From an uncultured Acidobacteriota bacterium (GTDB lineage Bacteria; Acidobacteriota; Thermoanaerobaculia; Gp7-AA8), in the NCBI GenBank assembly GCA_946887105.1, contig CAMPKJ010000177.1, forward strand, positions 1 through 10,166: a DNA stretch of 10,166 nt, in the 5' to 3' direction. Below are positions 1-6,455 of the stretch, in pieces. The notes under the pieces were generated by a model. That model saw only the letters and a program-made list of their open reading frames with translations, was not told the origin of the DNA and searched no databases. The position numbers and the translations under genes are program-made. Position 1 is the first letter of the stretch, and every line of letters starts with the position of its first letter.

Positions 1-663
1 CTAGTTGTGCGTCGGATCGCCGCCGTGGCGGTACGGTTTCAGAAAGCGCAGGCTCTCCATCCGGTTCGCGAGCTCGGCGCCGATCTGTTCGGCGCGCGCG
101 AGTACGTCGCGCTGCTCGAGCAGCTTCTGCTTTTCCTCGATGTCGAGATTGAGCGACATGACCAGAGCGTTCGTCAGCGCCTCCAGGCTCACGGTCTCGA
201 TCTCCGGCACCGTGGACTGGTCGGGCAGGTATTGCAGGTATTGCTTCGCCACTTCGGCGAGCCATTCCCGCTGCGCGTACGCTTCGTTCGGCGGCGGCGG
301 GGGATCGGCCTCGGCGATCACGCGTGCGGTGCGATACGGCACGCGCGAGGTCTCTTCGATGATGCGGAAGCGGACGTCGCCGCGCACCACGATGTTGTAG
401 CGCCCGTCTTCCAGCGGCACCGCCTGCTCGATCGAGGCCACCGTGCCGTAGTCGTAGACGGAAGGCGCGCCGAAGTAGTCGGACTCCCATCCCGGACGGA
501 GCAGCACCACCCCGAACCGTTCGTCGCTCTCGAGCGCGTCCTGCACCATCTGCCGGTACCGCGGCTCGAAGACATGCAGCGGGAGACGCGTGTGGGGAAA
601 GAAGACGATGTTCGGCAGCGGGAACAGCGGCAAAAGGAACTCGCCCTCGGGGAGCGGAGGCAT
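1..663 (-). CDS. LON substrate-binding domain protein (stand-alone)
   Basis: A 220-residue protein whose first ~190 residues match the LON substrate-binding (Lon N-terminal) domain. The hallmark N-terminus is visible: LLPLFPLPNIVFFPHTRLPLHVFEPRYR at about residues 10-37 (with the typical FPL..v.fP...lpL.iFE.RY pattern), then VVLL around 52-55 and the DVRFRI strand near 100. No AAA+ ATPase or protease domain follows, so it is not Lon protease. Stand-alone members occur widely in bacteria and are thought to bind unfolded peptides; their exact role is unknown. The ATG at 663 lies 11 bp after the stop of the flavoprotein gene, which makes it the last visible gene of the synthase operon; an upstream extension would run into that gene. 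A Pro run at about residues 119-123 separates two halves of the domain. The TAG stop is the first three bases of the window, so the gene is complete. Confidence 0.9.
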   Translation of the reverse strand: MPPLPEGEFLLPLFPLPNIVFFPHTRLPLHVFEPRYRQMVQDALESDERFGVVLLRPGWESDYFGAPSVYDYGTVASIEQAVPLEDGRYNIVVRGDVRFRIIEETSRVPYRTARVIAEADPPPPPNEAYAQREWLAEVAKQYLQYLPDQSTVPEIETVSLEALTNALVMSLNLDIEEKQKLLEQRDVLARAEQIGAELANRMESLRFLKPYRHGGDPTHN

Positions 664-674
664 CGCACCGGATT

Positions 675-1790
675 CTAGCCGAACCACGCTTCGGCCAGGC
701 GCTGCACTTCCTCCGTATTTGCGCGCGTCCGCCGCAGGAACGTTTCTCCCACGCGCGGCGAGCGCACCGTCGCCATCGCCACATCGAGCAGGCGCGGCCG
801 CGAGAGCAGCATCGCCACCGCGCGGCTCCAGGCGATGCGCGGCGCGAAGAAGGCGCGATGCGCGCGCCGGTATTCGTTCTCGATTTCCGCCCGCCGCGAT
901 GGCCGTTCGATCAGCCGCAGGAGCATCGGCGCGGCGAGGAGCGCCGACTGGATGGCCATGGCCATGCCGTTGCCGGTCAGCGGATCGATGACGCCGCTGG
1001 CGTCGCCGATCATGAACACGCCGCCTTCGACCGCCGATCGGGCGCGAAAGATCACCGGTTCCGAGGAGAGGTAACCGTCCTGTGCCGGCCGGTGCGTCGC
1101 GTACAGTTCCTCGAGCCGCGGCTCCTCGGCGCGAATGCTTTCGACGAACGCATCCCAGCGGCCCTTGTGCCCGGCCAGGCGCGACGCGTGGACCAGTCCG
1201 CAGATATTCGTGATGCCGCCTTCGACCGCGTTCACGCCGAGATACCCGCGGCCGAATGAGTAGAGATCGATCGAGGACGACGGAGCGACGGCGATGTAGT
1301 GACGCTTGAATCCGAAGTTGCGATGCGAGCGATCGCGCACGAATCCGCGGCGCAGTTGCTGATCGAAACGTCCCCAGCGTCCCCACGCGCCGACGGTGAC
1401 CGTCGCGCGGATTTCATCGAGCGCGGTCACGGTGTGGCCGTCGAAGCGCTGCGCGCCGCTGGCCGCGGCGGTGCGGAGCAGCAGGTCGTCGAAGTACATG
1501 CGCGATACGCCGCGGGCCGCTTTCGGCAGCGCGAACTCGTACGTGCGCGTCGACCCGATCACGCGGCAGCGCTCGATGTGCGGCGCGCCCGCGGCGTCGA
1601 TGGCCTCGAGCACGCCGAGCGGGCGGAGGACCGGCAACGCATCGTACGAAAGGAACTCGCCGCAGAGCTTGTCGCGCGGAAAGGCATCGCGATCGAACAG
1701 CGCCACGCGCAGGCCGCGCCGCGCCAAGAGCGCCGCCAGCGTCGATCCCGCGGGCCCCGCGCCGATGATCGCAACGTCGACGGTCTCCAT
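675..1790 (-). CDS. FAD-dependent oxidoreductase, geranylgeranyl-reductase/type III PKS-partner family
   Basis: A 371-residue flavoprotein of the geranylgeranyl reductase-like group. Seen: an N-terminal Rossmann motif GAGPAG (residues 10-15), an acidic FDRD at the end of the second strand (33-36), the KLCGEF signature (41-46) and the second FAD motif GDASGVIDPLTGNGMA (262-277). In place of the usual GADG-type motif it has VGAWGRWGRFD (133-143), followed by NFGFK and IDLYSFGRGYLGV. From family memory this pattern resembles flavoproteins encoded beside type III polyketide synthases in bacteria. The likely role is hydroxylation, oxidation or reduction of the product of the upstream synthase; the substrate is unknown. 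I chose the ATG at 1790 because it overlaps the methyltransferase stop as TGATG. An in-frame start at 1826 would add 12 residues that look unlike the family. No signal peptide or transmembrane segment is obvious, so it is probably cytosolic or peripheral. Confidence 0.9.
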   Translation of the reverse strand: METVDVAIIGAGPAGSTLAALLARRGLRVALFDRDAFPRDKLCGEFLSYDALPVLRPLGVLEAIDAAGAPHIERCRVIGSTRTYEFALPKAARGVSRMYFDDLLLRTAAASGAQRFDGHTVTALDEIRATVTVGAWGRWGRFDQQLRRGFVRDRSHRNFGFKRHYIAVAPSSSIDLYSFGRGYLGVNAVEGGITNICGLVHASRLAGHKGRWDAFVESIRAEEPRLEELYATHRPAQDGYLSSEPVIFRARSAVEGGVFMIGDASGVIDPLTGNGMAMAIQSALLAAPMLLRLIERPSRRAEIENEYRRAHRAFFAPRIAWSRAVAMLLSRPRLLDVAMATVRSPRVGETFLRRTRANTEEVQRLAEAWFG

Positions 1791-2425
1791 CACTTCGAGA
1801 GCAGCAGTGCGAATCGGAACGGCCACATGCGGATCACCGTCGCGCGCGGCGCGATGGCGCGCACTTCCGCGAGCGTGTAGCCCTGACGCACCGACGCCGG
1901 CGCGTCGTAACGGGTGATCCGTCCGACCAGGCGCAGTGCGCCGAGAAGCTGCACGAACAGCAGCGGAACGTAATGGCGGCGCGTGTCCGTCACGGCCACG
2001 CCTTTGCGCGCCACGCGCAGCGACTCGGCGAGGATCCGTTCGTTTTCCGCGGGCGAGAAGTGATGGAAAAAGTGCGACGACGTCACCAGATCGACCGTGC
2101 CTTCGCGGAAGGGGAGACGCTGCGCATCGCCGACCACCCGAAGCACGCGCGAGCCGTTGCGCATCAAGAGCAGGTGATCGATTTTGAAGTCGAGACCGAC
2201 GCGCGTGCGCACGTGCGGCACCGACTCGAGCAGATCGGAGGTGCCGGTGCCGACGTCCAGAATGGTCCGCGGCTGGAAGCGCCGCACCAGTGTGCGGTAG
2301 ACGCGGATGCCGCCGAGATATCGATTGATCCTGCGCAGATCGCGGAGAGAGCGGTCCACATCCGCGGTCGGCGCGTCGTGCTCGTCGAGAAGCTCGTGCG
2401 ATGCGATGCGGGGCGGCGTCAGCAC
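1790..2425 (-). CDS. Class I SAM-dependent methyltransferase
   Basis: A 211-residue class I methyltransferase with a Rossmann-type SAM site. Motif I is ILDVGTGTSDL (55-65), the acidic residue at the end of strand 2 is in VGLDF (76-80), and GDAQRLPF (99-106) with the following DLVTSSHFFHHF (112-123) matches motifs II and III of the Methyltransf_11/25 group. It probably methylates the synthase product or a later intermediate; O- versus C-methylation cannot be told. The start is GTG at 2425, the first possible start after an in-frame stop at 2440-2438, one base past the synthase stop (TGATGTG). The 3' end overlaps the flavoprotein start by one base. These junctions imply translational coupling within one operon. 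The family assignment is secure and the substrate is not. Confidence 0.9.
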   Translation of the reverse strand: MLTPPRIASHELLDEHDAPTADVDRSLRDLRRINRYLGGIRVYRTLVRRFQPRTILDVGTGTSDLLESVPHVRTRVGLDFKIDHLLLMRNGSRVLRVVGDAQRLPFREGTVDLVTSSHFFHHFSPAENERILAESLRVARKGVAVTDTRRHYVPLLFVQLLGALRLVGRITRYDAPASVRQGYTLAEVRAIAPRATVIRMWPFRFALLLSK

Positions 2426-2426
2426 A

Positions 2427-3674
2427 TCAGACTCGCTTCAACACCAGCGCCGAGTTCTTCGAGCCGAACGCGATGGTGTTGCAGACCGCGACGTCGATGT
2501 GCGCGGCGCGGGCGACGTTCGGGACGTAATCGAGATCGCACTCCGGATCGGGCGTGTCGAGGTTGATGGTCGGTGGAAGGATGTCGTCGCGGAACGCCAT
2601 CAGCGTCGCCGCCACGCCGGCCGATCCGCACGCGCCCTGCGGGTGTCCGATCATCGACTTCGATGCCGACCCCGCCAGTTTCGTGGCGTGATCGCCAAAC
2701 GCCAGCTTCACCGCGCGCGTCTCGATGCGATCGTTCAGATCGGTCGACGTGCCGTGATAGTTGACGTAGCTCACGTCGCTGGGATGGACTCCGGCGTCGT
2801 TCATGGCCAGCGTCATCGCGCGCGCCGGCTCTTCGCCCGATTCGTCCATGCGCACGCGATGGTACGCGTCGCACGTCGAACCATACCCCGCCACCTCGGC
2901 ATAGATGTGCGCGCCGCGTGCACGCGCCGTTTCCTCGCGCTCCATCACGAACATCCACGCGCCTTCCGACAGCACGAACCCATCGCGATTGCCCGTGAAC
3001 GGACGCGAGCCGCGTTCCGGCGATTCGTTCCACGTGTTGGTCACGATGCGCATGATGCAGAAGCCGGTCATCACCCCCTCGGTGATGGCGGCGTCGGCGC
3101 CGCCCGCGACGATGTAATCGCAGACGCCGAGCTTCAGATTGCGGTACGCGTAGCCGATGGCATCGGTCGAGGAGGTGCAGCCGGTGGAGATCAGGTGCGA
3201 GAAACCGTGAAGGTCGTACGCCATCGAGATCTCGGACGCGATCGTGCCGATCGTGCCCGACGGGATCGAGTACACCGACGCCTGCCTGGTCGCGCCCTTG
3301 TACCAGAGCTCGTACATGCGCTCGCTGAACTCCACCGCGCCGCCACCGGAGCCGAGCATCACGCCGATGGCGCGCCGCGTCTCGAGATCGGCCGCGAGCG
3401 GGTCGAGCTTCGCGTCGCGCAGCGCTTCGTCGGTCGCGGCGATCGCGAGAGGCACGGTGCGCGAGACATGGCGGATGTTCTTCGCATCGACCCAGCGCGT
3501 CGGATCGAAGTCCACTTCGCCGGCGATGCGGCAGGGGAGCGATCCGGGGTCGAATTGGGTGATGGTGCGAATGCCGCTGCGGCCCTGCTTCATGGCCTGG
3601 AAGTAGTTTTCGCGGCCGGCGCCGTTGGGACTGAGCACGCCGATTCCAGTGATGACGATCCGTCCGTTCTTCAT
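2427..3674 (-). CDS. Beta-ketoacyl-ACP synthase, FabF/KAS II type
   Basis: A 415-residue thiolase-fold condensing enzyme of normal KAS II length. The start VVITGIGVLSPNG-like segment (IVITGIGVLSPNG, 6-18), nucleophile Cys166 in STGCTSS, His307 in NYHGTSTDLND, Lys339 and His344 in SKSMIGHPQGACG, and the C-terminal FGSKNSALVL (403-412) are all present. It should therefore carry out decarboxylative Claisen condensation of malonyl-ACP, and it is not a chain-length factor, which lacks the Cys. Neighbouring methyltransferase and flavoprotein genes suggest specialised metabolism rather than housekeeping fatty acid synthesis. No ACP, ketoreductase or dehydratase gene is in the window, so it must borrow these or they lie elsewhere. 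It is the first gene of the operon, because a divergent gene starts 16 bp away. I see no clear Shine-Dalgarno upstream of the ATG at 3674. Confidence 0.93.
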   Translation of the reverse strand: MKNGRIVITGIGVLSPNGAGRENYFQAMKQGRSGIRTITQFDPGSLPCRIAGEVDFDPTRWVDAKNIRHVSRTVPLAIAATDEALRDAKLDPLAADLETRRAIGVMLGSGGGAVEFSERMYELWYKGATRQASVYSIPSGTIGTIASEISMAYDLHGFSHLISTGCTSSTDAIGYAYRNLKLGVCDYIVAGGADAAITEGVMTGFCIMRIVTNTWNESPERGSRPFTGNRDGFVLSEGAWMFVMEREETARARGAHIYAEVAGYGSTCDAYHRVRMDESGEEPARAMTLAMNDAGVHPSDVSYVNYHGTSTDLNDRIETRAVKLAFGDHATKLAGSASKSMIGHPQGACGSAGVAATLMAFRDDILPPTINLDTPDPECDLDYVPNVARAAHIDVAVCNTIAFGSKNSALVLKRV

Positions 3675-3690
3675 GTTTGAGGTTTAAAGT

Positions 3691-4431
3691 GTGCCGATGA
3701 CACGCAGCCTCGCCATCGCCGCCATCCTTTCCATCAGCCTCGCGTTCTCGATCTCGGGACAACCGACTGCCGACACTGTGGCCCGCCGTGCAATCGACAT
3801 GCTCGCCGGCCCTGCCTGGGAAGATGCCCGCTATCTCGCGTTCACGTTCAACGTGGAGCGCGAGGGAACCATTGTCGCATCGTGGCCGCAGCGATGGGAC
3901 CGCTTCACCGGCGACTATCGCGTCAGCGGAAAAACGCGCGAGGGCGATGCCATCGACGTGATCATGAACGTGAACACGAAGGAAGGGAAGGCCTGGAAGA
4001 ACGGCCAGCCCGTCGCCGATCCGAAAGACCTGCTGAGTCTCGGCTACCGCCGCTTCATCAACGACACGTACTGGCTGCTGATGGGCTTCAAGTCGTTCGA
4101 TCCCGGCGTCACGCGCGAGTACGCGGGAGAGAAGACGGACGCCGCGGGCCGCGTATACGACGTGGTCCGCCTCTCGTTCGCGAATGTCGGCCTCACGCCC
4201 GGCGACGTGTACTGGATGTGGGTGAACCGCGACAGCGGCCTGGTCGACCAGTGGCACATGAAGCTCGAAGGCGACAAGCCGGAGGACCCGCCGAGCGTGG
4301 TCACGTTCCGCGACTACCGGCGGATCGGAAATCTGCTGATCTCCACGCGCAGGGAGATGGCGCGGGCGGTGATCCGCCTCGATGACATCACCGTGGCGCG
4401 GGAAGCGCCGCAGGCCGCGTTCGCGCGGTGA
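3691..4431 (+). CDS. Predicted secreted protein of unknown function
   Basis: A 246-residue protein with an N-terminal signal peptide: Thr-Arg-Ser, then a hydrophobic stretch LAIAAILSISLAFSIS (7-22) and a probable cleavage near SG-QP (22-25). No lipobox Cys is present. The mature part alternates short hydrophobic strands with Trp/Tyr-rich motifs, for example WDRFTGDYRV (69-78), RRFINDTYWLLMGFKSFDPG (120-139) and YWMWVNRDSGLVDQW (174-188). This looks like an all-beta periplasmic protein reminiscent of LolA/LppX-like folds, but that is only an impression. I do not recognise the family. GTG at 3691 has GAGG (3679-3682) eight bases upstream; ATG at 3697 is the alternative. It diverges from the synthase operon and converges on the gene ending at 4441, with only 9 bp between the two stops. 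Confidence 0.82.
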   Translation: MPMTRSLAIAAILSISLAFSISGQPTADTVARRAIDMLAGPAWEDARYLAFTFNVEREGTIVASWPQRWDRFTGDYRVSGKTREGDAIDVIMNVNTKEGKAWKNGQPVADPKDLLSLGYRRFINDTYWLLMGFKSFDPGVTREYAGEKTDAAGRVYDVVRLSFANVGLTPGDVYWMWVNRDSGLVDQWHMKLEGDKPEDPPSVVTFRDYRRIGNLLISTRREMARAVIRLDDITVAREAPQAAFAR

Positions 4432-4440
4432 CGGTTGCGT

Positions 4441-4989
4441 TCAGGCCGCGGCCCGCGTGCGTTTCGGCTTGACCTCGCTCTTCTTCGGCGCGCGTTTCGC
4501 CGGTGCCAGCGTTGCCACTTTGAGAACCTCGGATTCCTGCTTTTCCAGATCGTCGATCACATCGTGCAGGAATTTGATCATGCGCCGTCTCTGCGCTTTC
4601 GCGCTGGCGCTCCACTTCTCGCTGCCTGCCTTCTTGTACGCGATCTTGAACTTCAGCCCGGTCAGCGACGTCGTGTAATCGTTCGCGTTCAGCTTGTGCA
4701 CGTTCTGGTGCCCGAGGATGTACCAGTGATACTCCGTGCCGACCGGCACGCCGGAACCCTCAGGAGCACGGCCGGCGCGCCGCTTGGTCACGGCATAGCT
4801 GAATTGCCACAGGTCGGGAGTGATTTTCTTTTCCTTCCACTCGCCCTGGTCGTAATACCACTTGTGGCTCCGGCCGACTTTCATGCCGGTATATCTCTGT
4901 CCTTCGTACTCTTTGAATTCGTCGTACGACACAGAGGCTTCGCTCTTGATGACCTTGCTGTTGCGACTGGTCTTTGGTGTCGTTTTCAC
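4441..4989 (-). CDS. Uncharacterised protein with basic Lys/Ala/Pro-rich tail
   Basis: A 182-residue protein that I do not recognise. Seen: a polar Lys/Ser N-terminus (1-20); a compact aromatic core with EYEGQRYTGMKVGRSHKWYY (27-46), LWQFSYAVTKRRAG (60-73), TEYHWYILGHQNVHKLNANDY (85-105) and LKFKIAYKK (112-120); a helix, QRRRMIKFLHDVIDDLEKQE (133-152); and a tail of Lys, Pro, Ala and Arg (160-182) like those of histone-H1-like or nucleic-acid-binding proteins. DNA or RNA binding through the tail is inference. The GTG start at 4989 is chosen because GGAGG lies nine bases upstream (4999-5003). The frame is open to 5163, but that part overlaps the VOC gene and has a different composition. It is probably co-transcribed with the VOC gene, 16 bp upstream. 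Confidence 0.8.
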   Translation of the reverse strand: MKTTPKTSRNSKVIKSEASVSYDEFKEYEGQRYTGMKVGRSHKWYYDQGEWKEKKITPDLWQFSYAVTKRRAGRAPEGSGVPVGTEYHWYILGHQNVHKLNANDYTTSLTGLKFKIAYKKAGSEKWSASAKAQRRRMIKFLHDVIDDLEKQESEVLKVATLAPAKRAPKKSEVKPKRTRAAA

Positions 4990-4998
4990 GGCGTCGGT

Positions 4999-5015
4999 CC
5001 TCCCGTCACGGGAGG
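4999..5015 (-). promoter_or_regulatory. Hairpin enclosing a stop codon and the next gene's Shine-Dalgarno
   Basis: On the minus strand the sequence reads CCTCCCG-TGA-CGGGAGG, a perfect 7-bp inverted repeat with a 3-base loop. The loop is the TGA stop of the VOC gene (5008-5006), and the 3' arm contains the GGAGG ribosome-binding site of the gene starting at GTG 4989. In RNA the 5' arm CCUCC would sequester the ribosome-binding site until a ribosome terminating on the VOC stop opens the stem. The repeat is seen directly; the coupling role is inference. A DNA operator is the alternative. Confidence 0.55.
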
Positions 5016-5431
5016 GACTGCAAAGGACGTGCTGTGGAAATCGTGAATTTGAATCCGTCCGGATCGCGAAACCTGAACGCGCGTGTGCCCCAGGGCGTAT
5101 CGGCCGGCTCGAGGTCCAGCGAAACTCCATCGTCCGTGATGCGCTTCGCGATGTCGTCGACATTCTGATCGGTCGTGATCTGCAGCGAGAATCCTTCGCC
5201 CTTCGCGCGATCGGTGCCTCTGGAGCCGTCGTCCTGACCGAGAAGCAGGCGCACCTCGCCGGCCCGCAGTGAGACCGCGATCCGCCTTCCGTTGCGTTCG
5301 TGGTTCTGGTCGATCGCGAAGCCGAGTACGTCGCGATACCAGGCCACGCTTCTCTCGAGATCGGCGACGGTCAGCGAGGCCGACAATGCGAGGCCGTTGA
5401 GGAGCGATGGAGACGGTGCATTCGTATTCAT
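5006..5431 (-). CDS. VOC-family (glyoxalase/bleomycin-resistance-like) protein
   Basis: A 141-residue single-unit VOC protein with two beta-alpha-beta-beta-beta modules. The first shows LTVADLERSVAWYRDVLGF (20-38), and the second IAKRITDDGVSLDLEP (94-109) and FRFRDPDGFKFTIST (119-133). Family members include glyoxalase I, extradiol dioxygenases and antibiotic-binding proteins. Here the usual first metal ligand (His near the first strand) is replaced by Ser/Ala, and the C-terminal Glu of DPDGN.iel is absent (DPDGFKFTI). A canonical metal site is therefore doubtful and ligand binding is as likely as catalysis. ATG at 5431 is chosen over the longer open frame to 5644 because that part covers the divergent gene's coding region and the fold starts after residue 10. 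It is the first gene of a two-gene unit with the basic-tailed protein downstream. Confidence 0.85.
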   Translation of the reverse strand: MNTNAPSPSLLNGLALSASLTVADLERSVAWYRDVLGFAIDQNHERNGRRIAVSLRAGEVRLLLGQDDGSRGTDRAKGEGFSLQITTDQNVDDIAKRITDDGVSLDLEPADTPWGTRAFRFRDPDGFKFTISTARPLQSLP

Positions 5432-5512
5432 GATCCGAAGAATACCTGGTGTTCCACTTGCATCGGCGTCGCCGGGACGAATTGCAGTCACGCTCGAGAG
5501 GAGATCCAGGTC

Positions 5513-6031
5513 ATGCCGGAAAGACAGCCGATCAGCCGTTTGTACTTTGTCTATAACGCCGAATCGGGAACGCTCGCGGCCATCGCGGATTCGGCCAAGA
5601 AGCTCCTGAGCATCAACGGCTGTCCGCTCTGTTCGCTCACGCACTCATTGTTCGGCGAGCGGAGTGAGTGGAAAACGTGCAGGGACACGATGGGGGTTGC
5701 GGTGGACTACGTGCATCGCGACGAGCTCACGCCGAAGCTGAAAGCATGCATCGGCGACGAGAAGCTTCCCTGCGTGGTCGCGGCCAGTCACGACAACCTG
5801 GCATTGCTCCTGACGGCCGACACGATCCGGCGCTGCAATGGCAGCATTGCCGATCTTCGCGGGCGGCTCAACATTCACGCGGCAATGCGCAATCTCGCCT
5901 TTCCGGAGGAAACGGATGTGGTCTCGACCATTCCGATCGCCAGCGAAGCCGCAAAGGACCGCGCTGTTTCACAATCCCGCGTTCGGCCGGATATTGGAAC
6001 AGCCACAGACCGCTCAGACGCTCGACGCTGA
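5513..6031 (+). CDS. Uncharacterised Cys-rich protein with CxxC motif
   Basis: A 172-residue protein with the pattern RLYFVYNAESGTLAAIADSA (9-28) followed by NGCPLCSLTH (35-44). I have an impression of a widespread uncharacterised family with FVYNAdSG and C.LC..T motifs, but no known function. Six cysteines fall at 37, 40, 56, 79, 87 and 108; the CPLC pair could be a redox or metal site (inference). The last ~40 residues (from about 131) are low in pattern and rich in Arg/Asp/Ser, and may be a non-conserved tail. The ATG at 5513 has a strong AGGAG at 5499-5503, nine bases upstream; the longer open frame to 5300 overlaps the divergent VOC gene. Its 3' end overlaps that of the convergent membrane-protein gene by 18 bp. 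Confidence 0.82.
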   Translation: MPERQPISRLYFVYNAESGTLAAIADSAKKLLSINGCPLCSLTHSLFGERSEWKTCRDTMGVAVDYVHRDELTPKLKACIGDEKLPCVVAASHDNLALLLTADTIRRCNGSIADLRGRLNIHAAMRNLAFPEETDVVSTIPIASEAAKDRAVSQSRVRPDIGTATDRSDARR

Positions 6032-6445
6032 CCGTTGCCGCGTGGCGCCGGCGGCCCGGTACAGTGCAGCCGTACCAAGTCCCCATACGCCGTTGATGAG
6101 CAAGCCGACAGCAAGCATCTTTGCGTCAAATGCGATTGGCTGACCCTTGAGCGGTGCCACCAGCAAAACGGCGACGAGCGTCGGCGCGATCGCTCCGAAG
6201 ACGCCGGCGACGATCCAATAGGCCGCTGTTGATTTCGTGCGCGCCACGACCATTCCGAGAAGAACGCCCCACACGCCACCCCAGAACGCCAGCGAGATGA
6301 GCTGAGGAACCCCGAATGGTTCCGTCGGCGTCATTTCAAATGGTTGCCGCGGCACCCAACCGCTGGCGTTCAGCACGTAAAGAAGAACCTGATGAAAGAG
6401 CGGCACCGCGAGCGCGCCGGCAATGAACCATCGCAAGGTTTTCAT
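6014..6445 (-). CDS. Small four-helix integral membrane protein
   Basis: A 143-residue membrane protein with four hydrophobic segments, near residues 5-25 (WFIAGALAVPLFHQVLLYVL), 50-68 (LISLAFWGGVWGVLLGMVVA), 76-96 (WIVAGVFGAIAPTLVAVLLV) and 110-130 (MLAVGLLINGVWGLGTAALY). The FHQ motif in helix 1, the PTEPFGVPQ loop and LAFWGGVWG in helix 2 resemble an uncharacterised family in proteobacteria and others; its function is not known. The ATG at 6445 has AGGA five to six bases upstream (around 6451-6455), located in the stop region of the VOC gene, 10 bp away. It is therefore probably the last gene of the kinase-VOC-membrane protein operon. The C-terminus (ATRQRSASSV) is basic and probably cytoplasmic. 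Confidence 0.85.
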   Translation of the reverse strand: MKTLRWFIAGALAVPLFHQVLLYVLNASGWVPRQPFEMTPTEPFGVPQLISLAFWGGVWGVLLGMVVARTKSTAAYWIVAGVFGAIAPTLVAVLLVAPLKGQPIAFDAKMLAVGLLINGVWGLGTAALYRAAGATRQRSASSV

Positions 6446-6455
6446 GATTGTCCTC

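Noticed and set aside
1..1386. 461-codon open frame at the left edge
   Set aside because: Only its last 220 codons, from ATG 663, match a family (LON domain); the earlier part is a shadow of the flavoprotein gene.
2419..4257. 612-codon open frame on the minus strand
   Set aside because: It crosses the synthase coding frame and the antisense of the secreted-protein gene. Its product is low-complexity Arg/His/Asp-rich, while the overlapping frames have clear family motifs.
4415..4428. Short hairpin with TTCG loop between the convergent genes ending at 4431 and 4441
   Set aside because: It has only five base pairs, lies inside the last codons, and is not followed by a T-run on either strand, so it is not supported as a terminator.
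4411..4450. Direct repeat CAGGCCGCG near both convergent gene ends
   Set aside because: Short, GC-rich and explained by Ala/Gln codons at one end and Ala-rich C-terminus at the other.
4990..5163. N-terminal extension of the basic-tailed protein
   Set aside because: The extension overlaps the VOC gene, has Arg/Ser-rich shadow-like composition, and the GTG at 4989 has a near-perfect ribosome-binding site.
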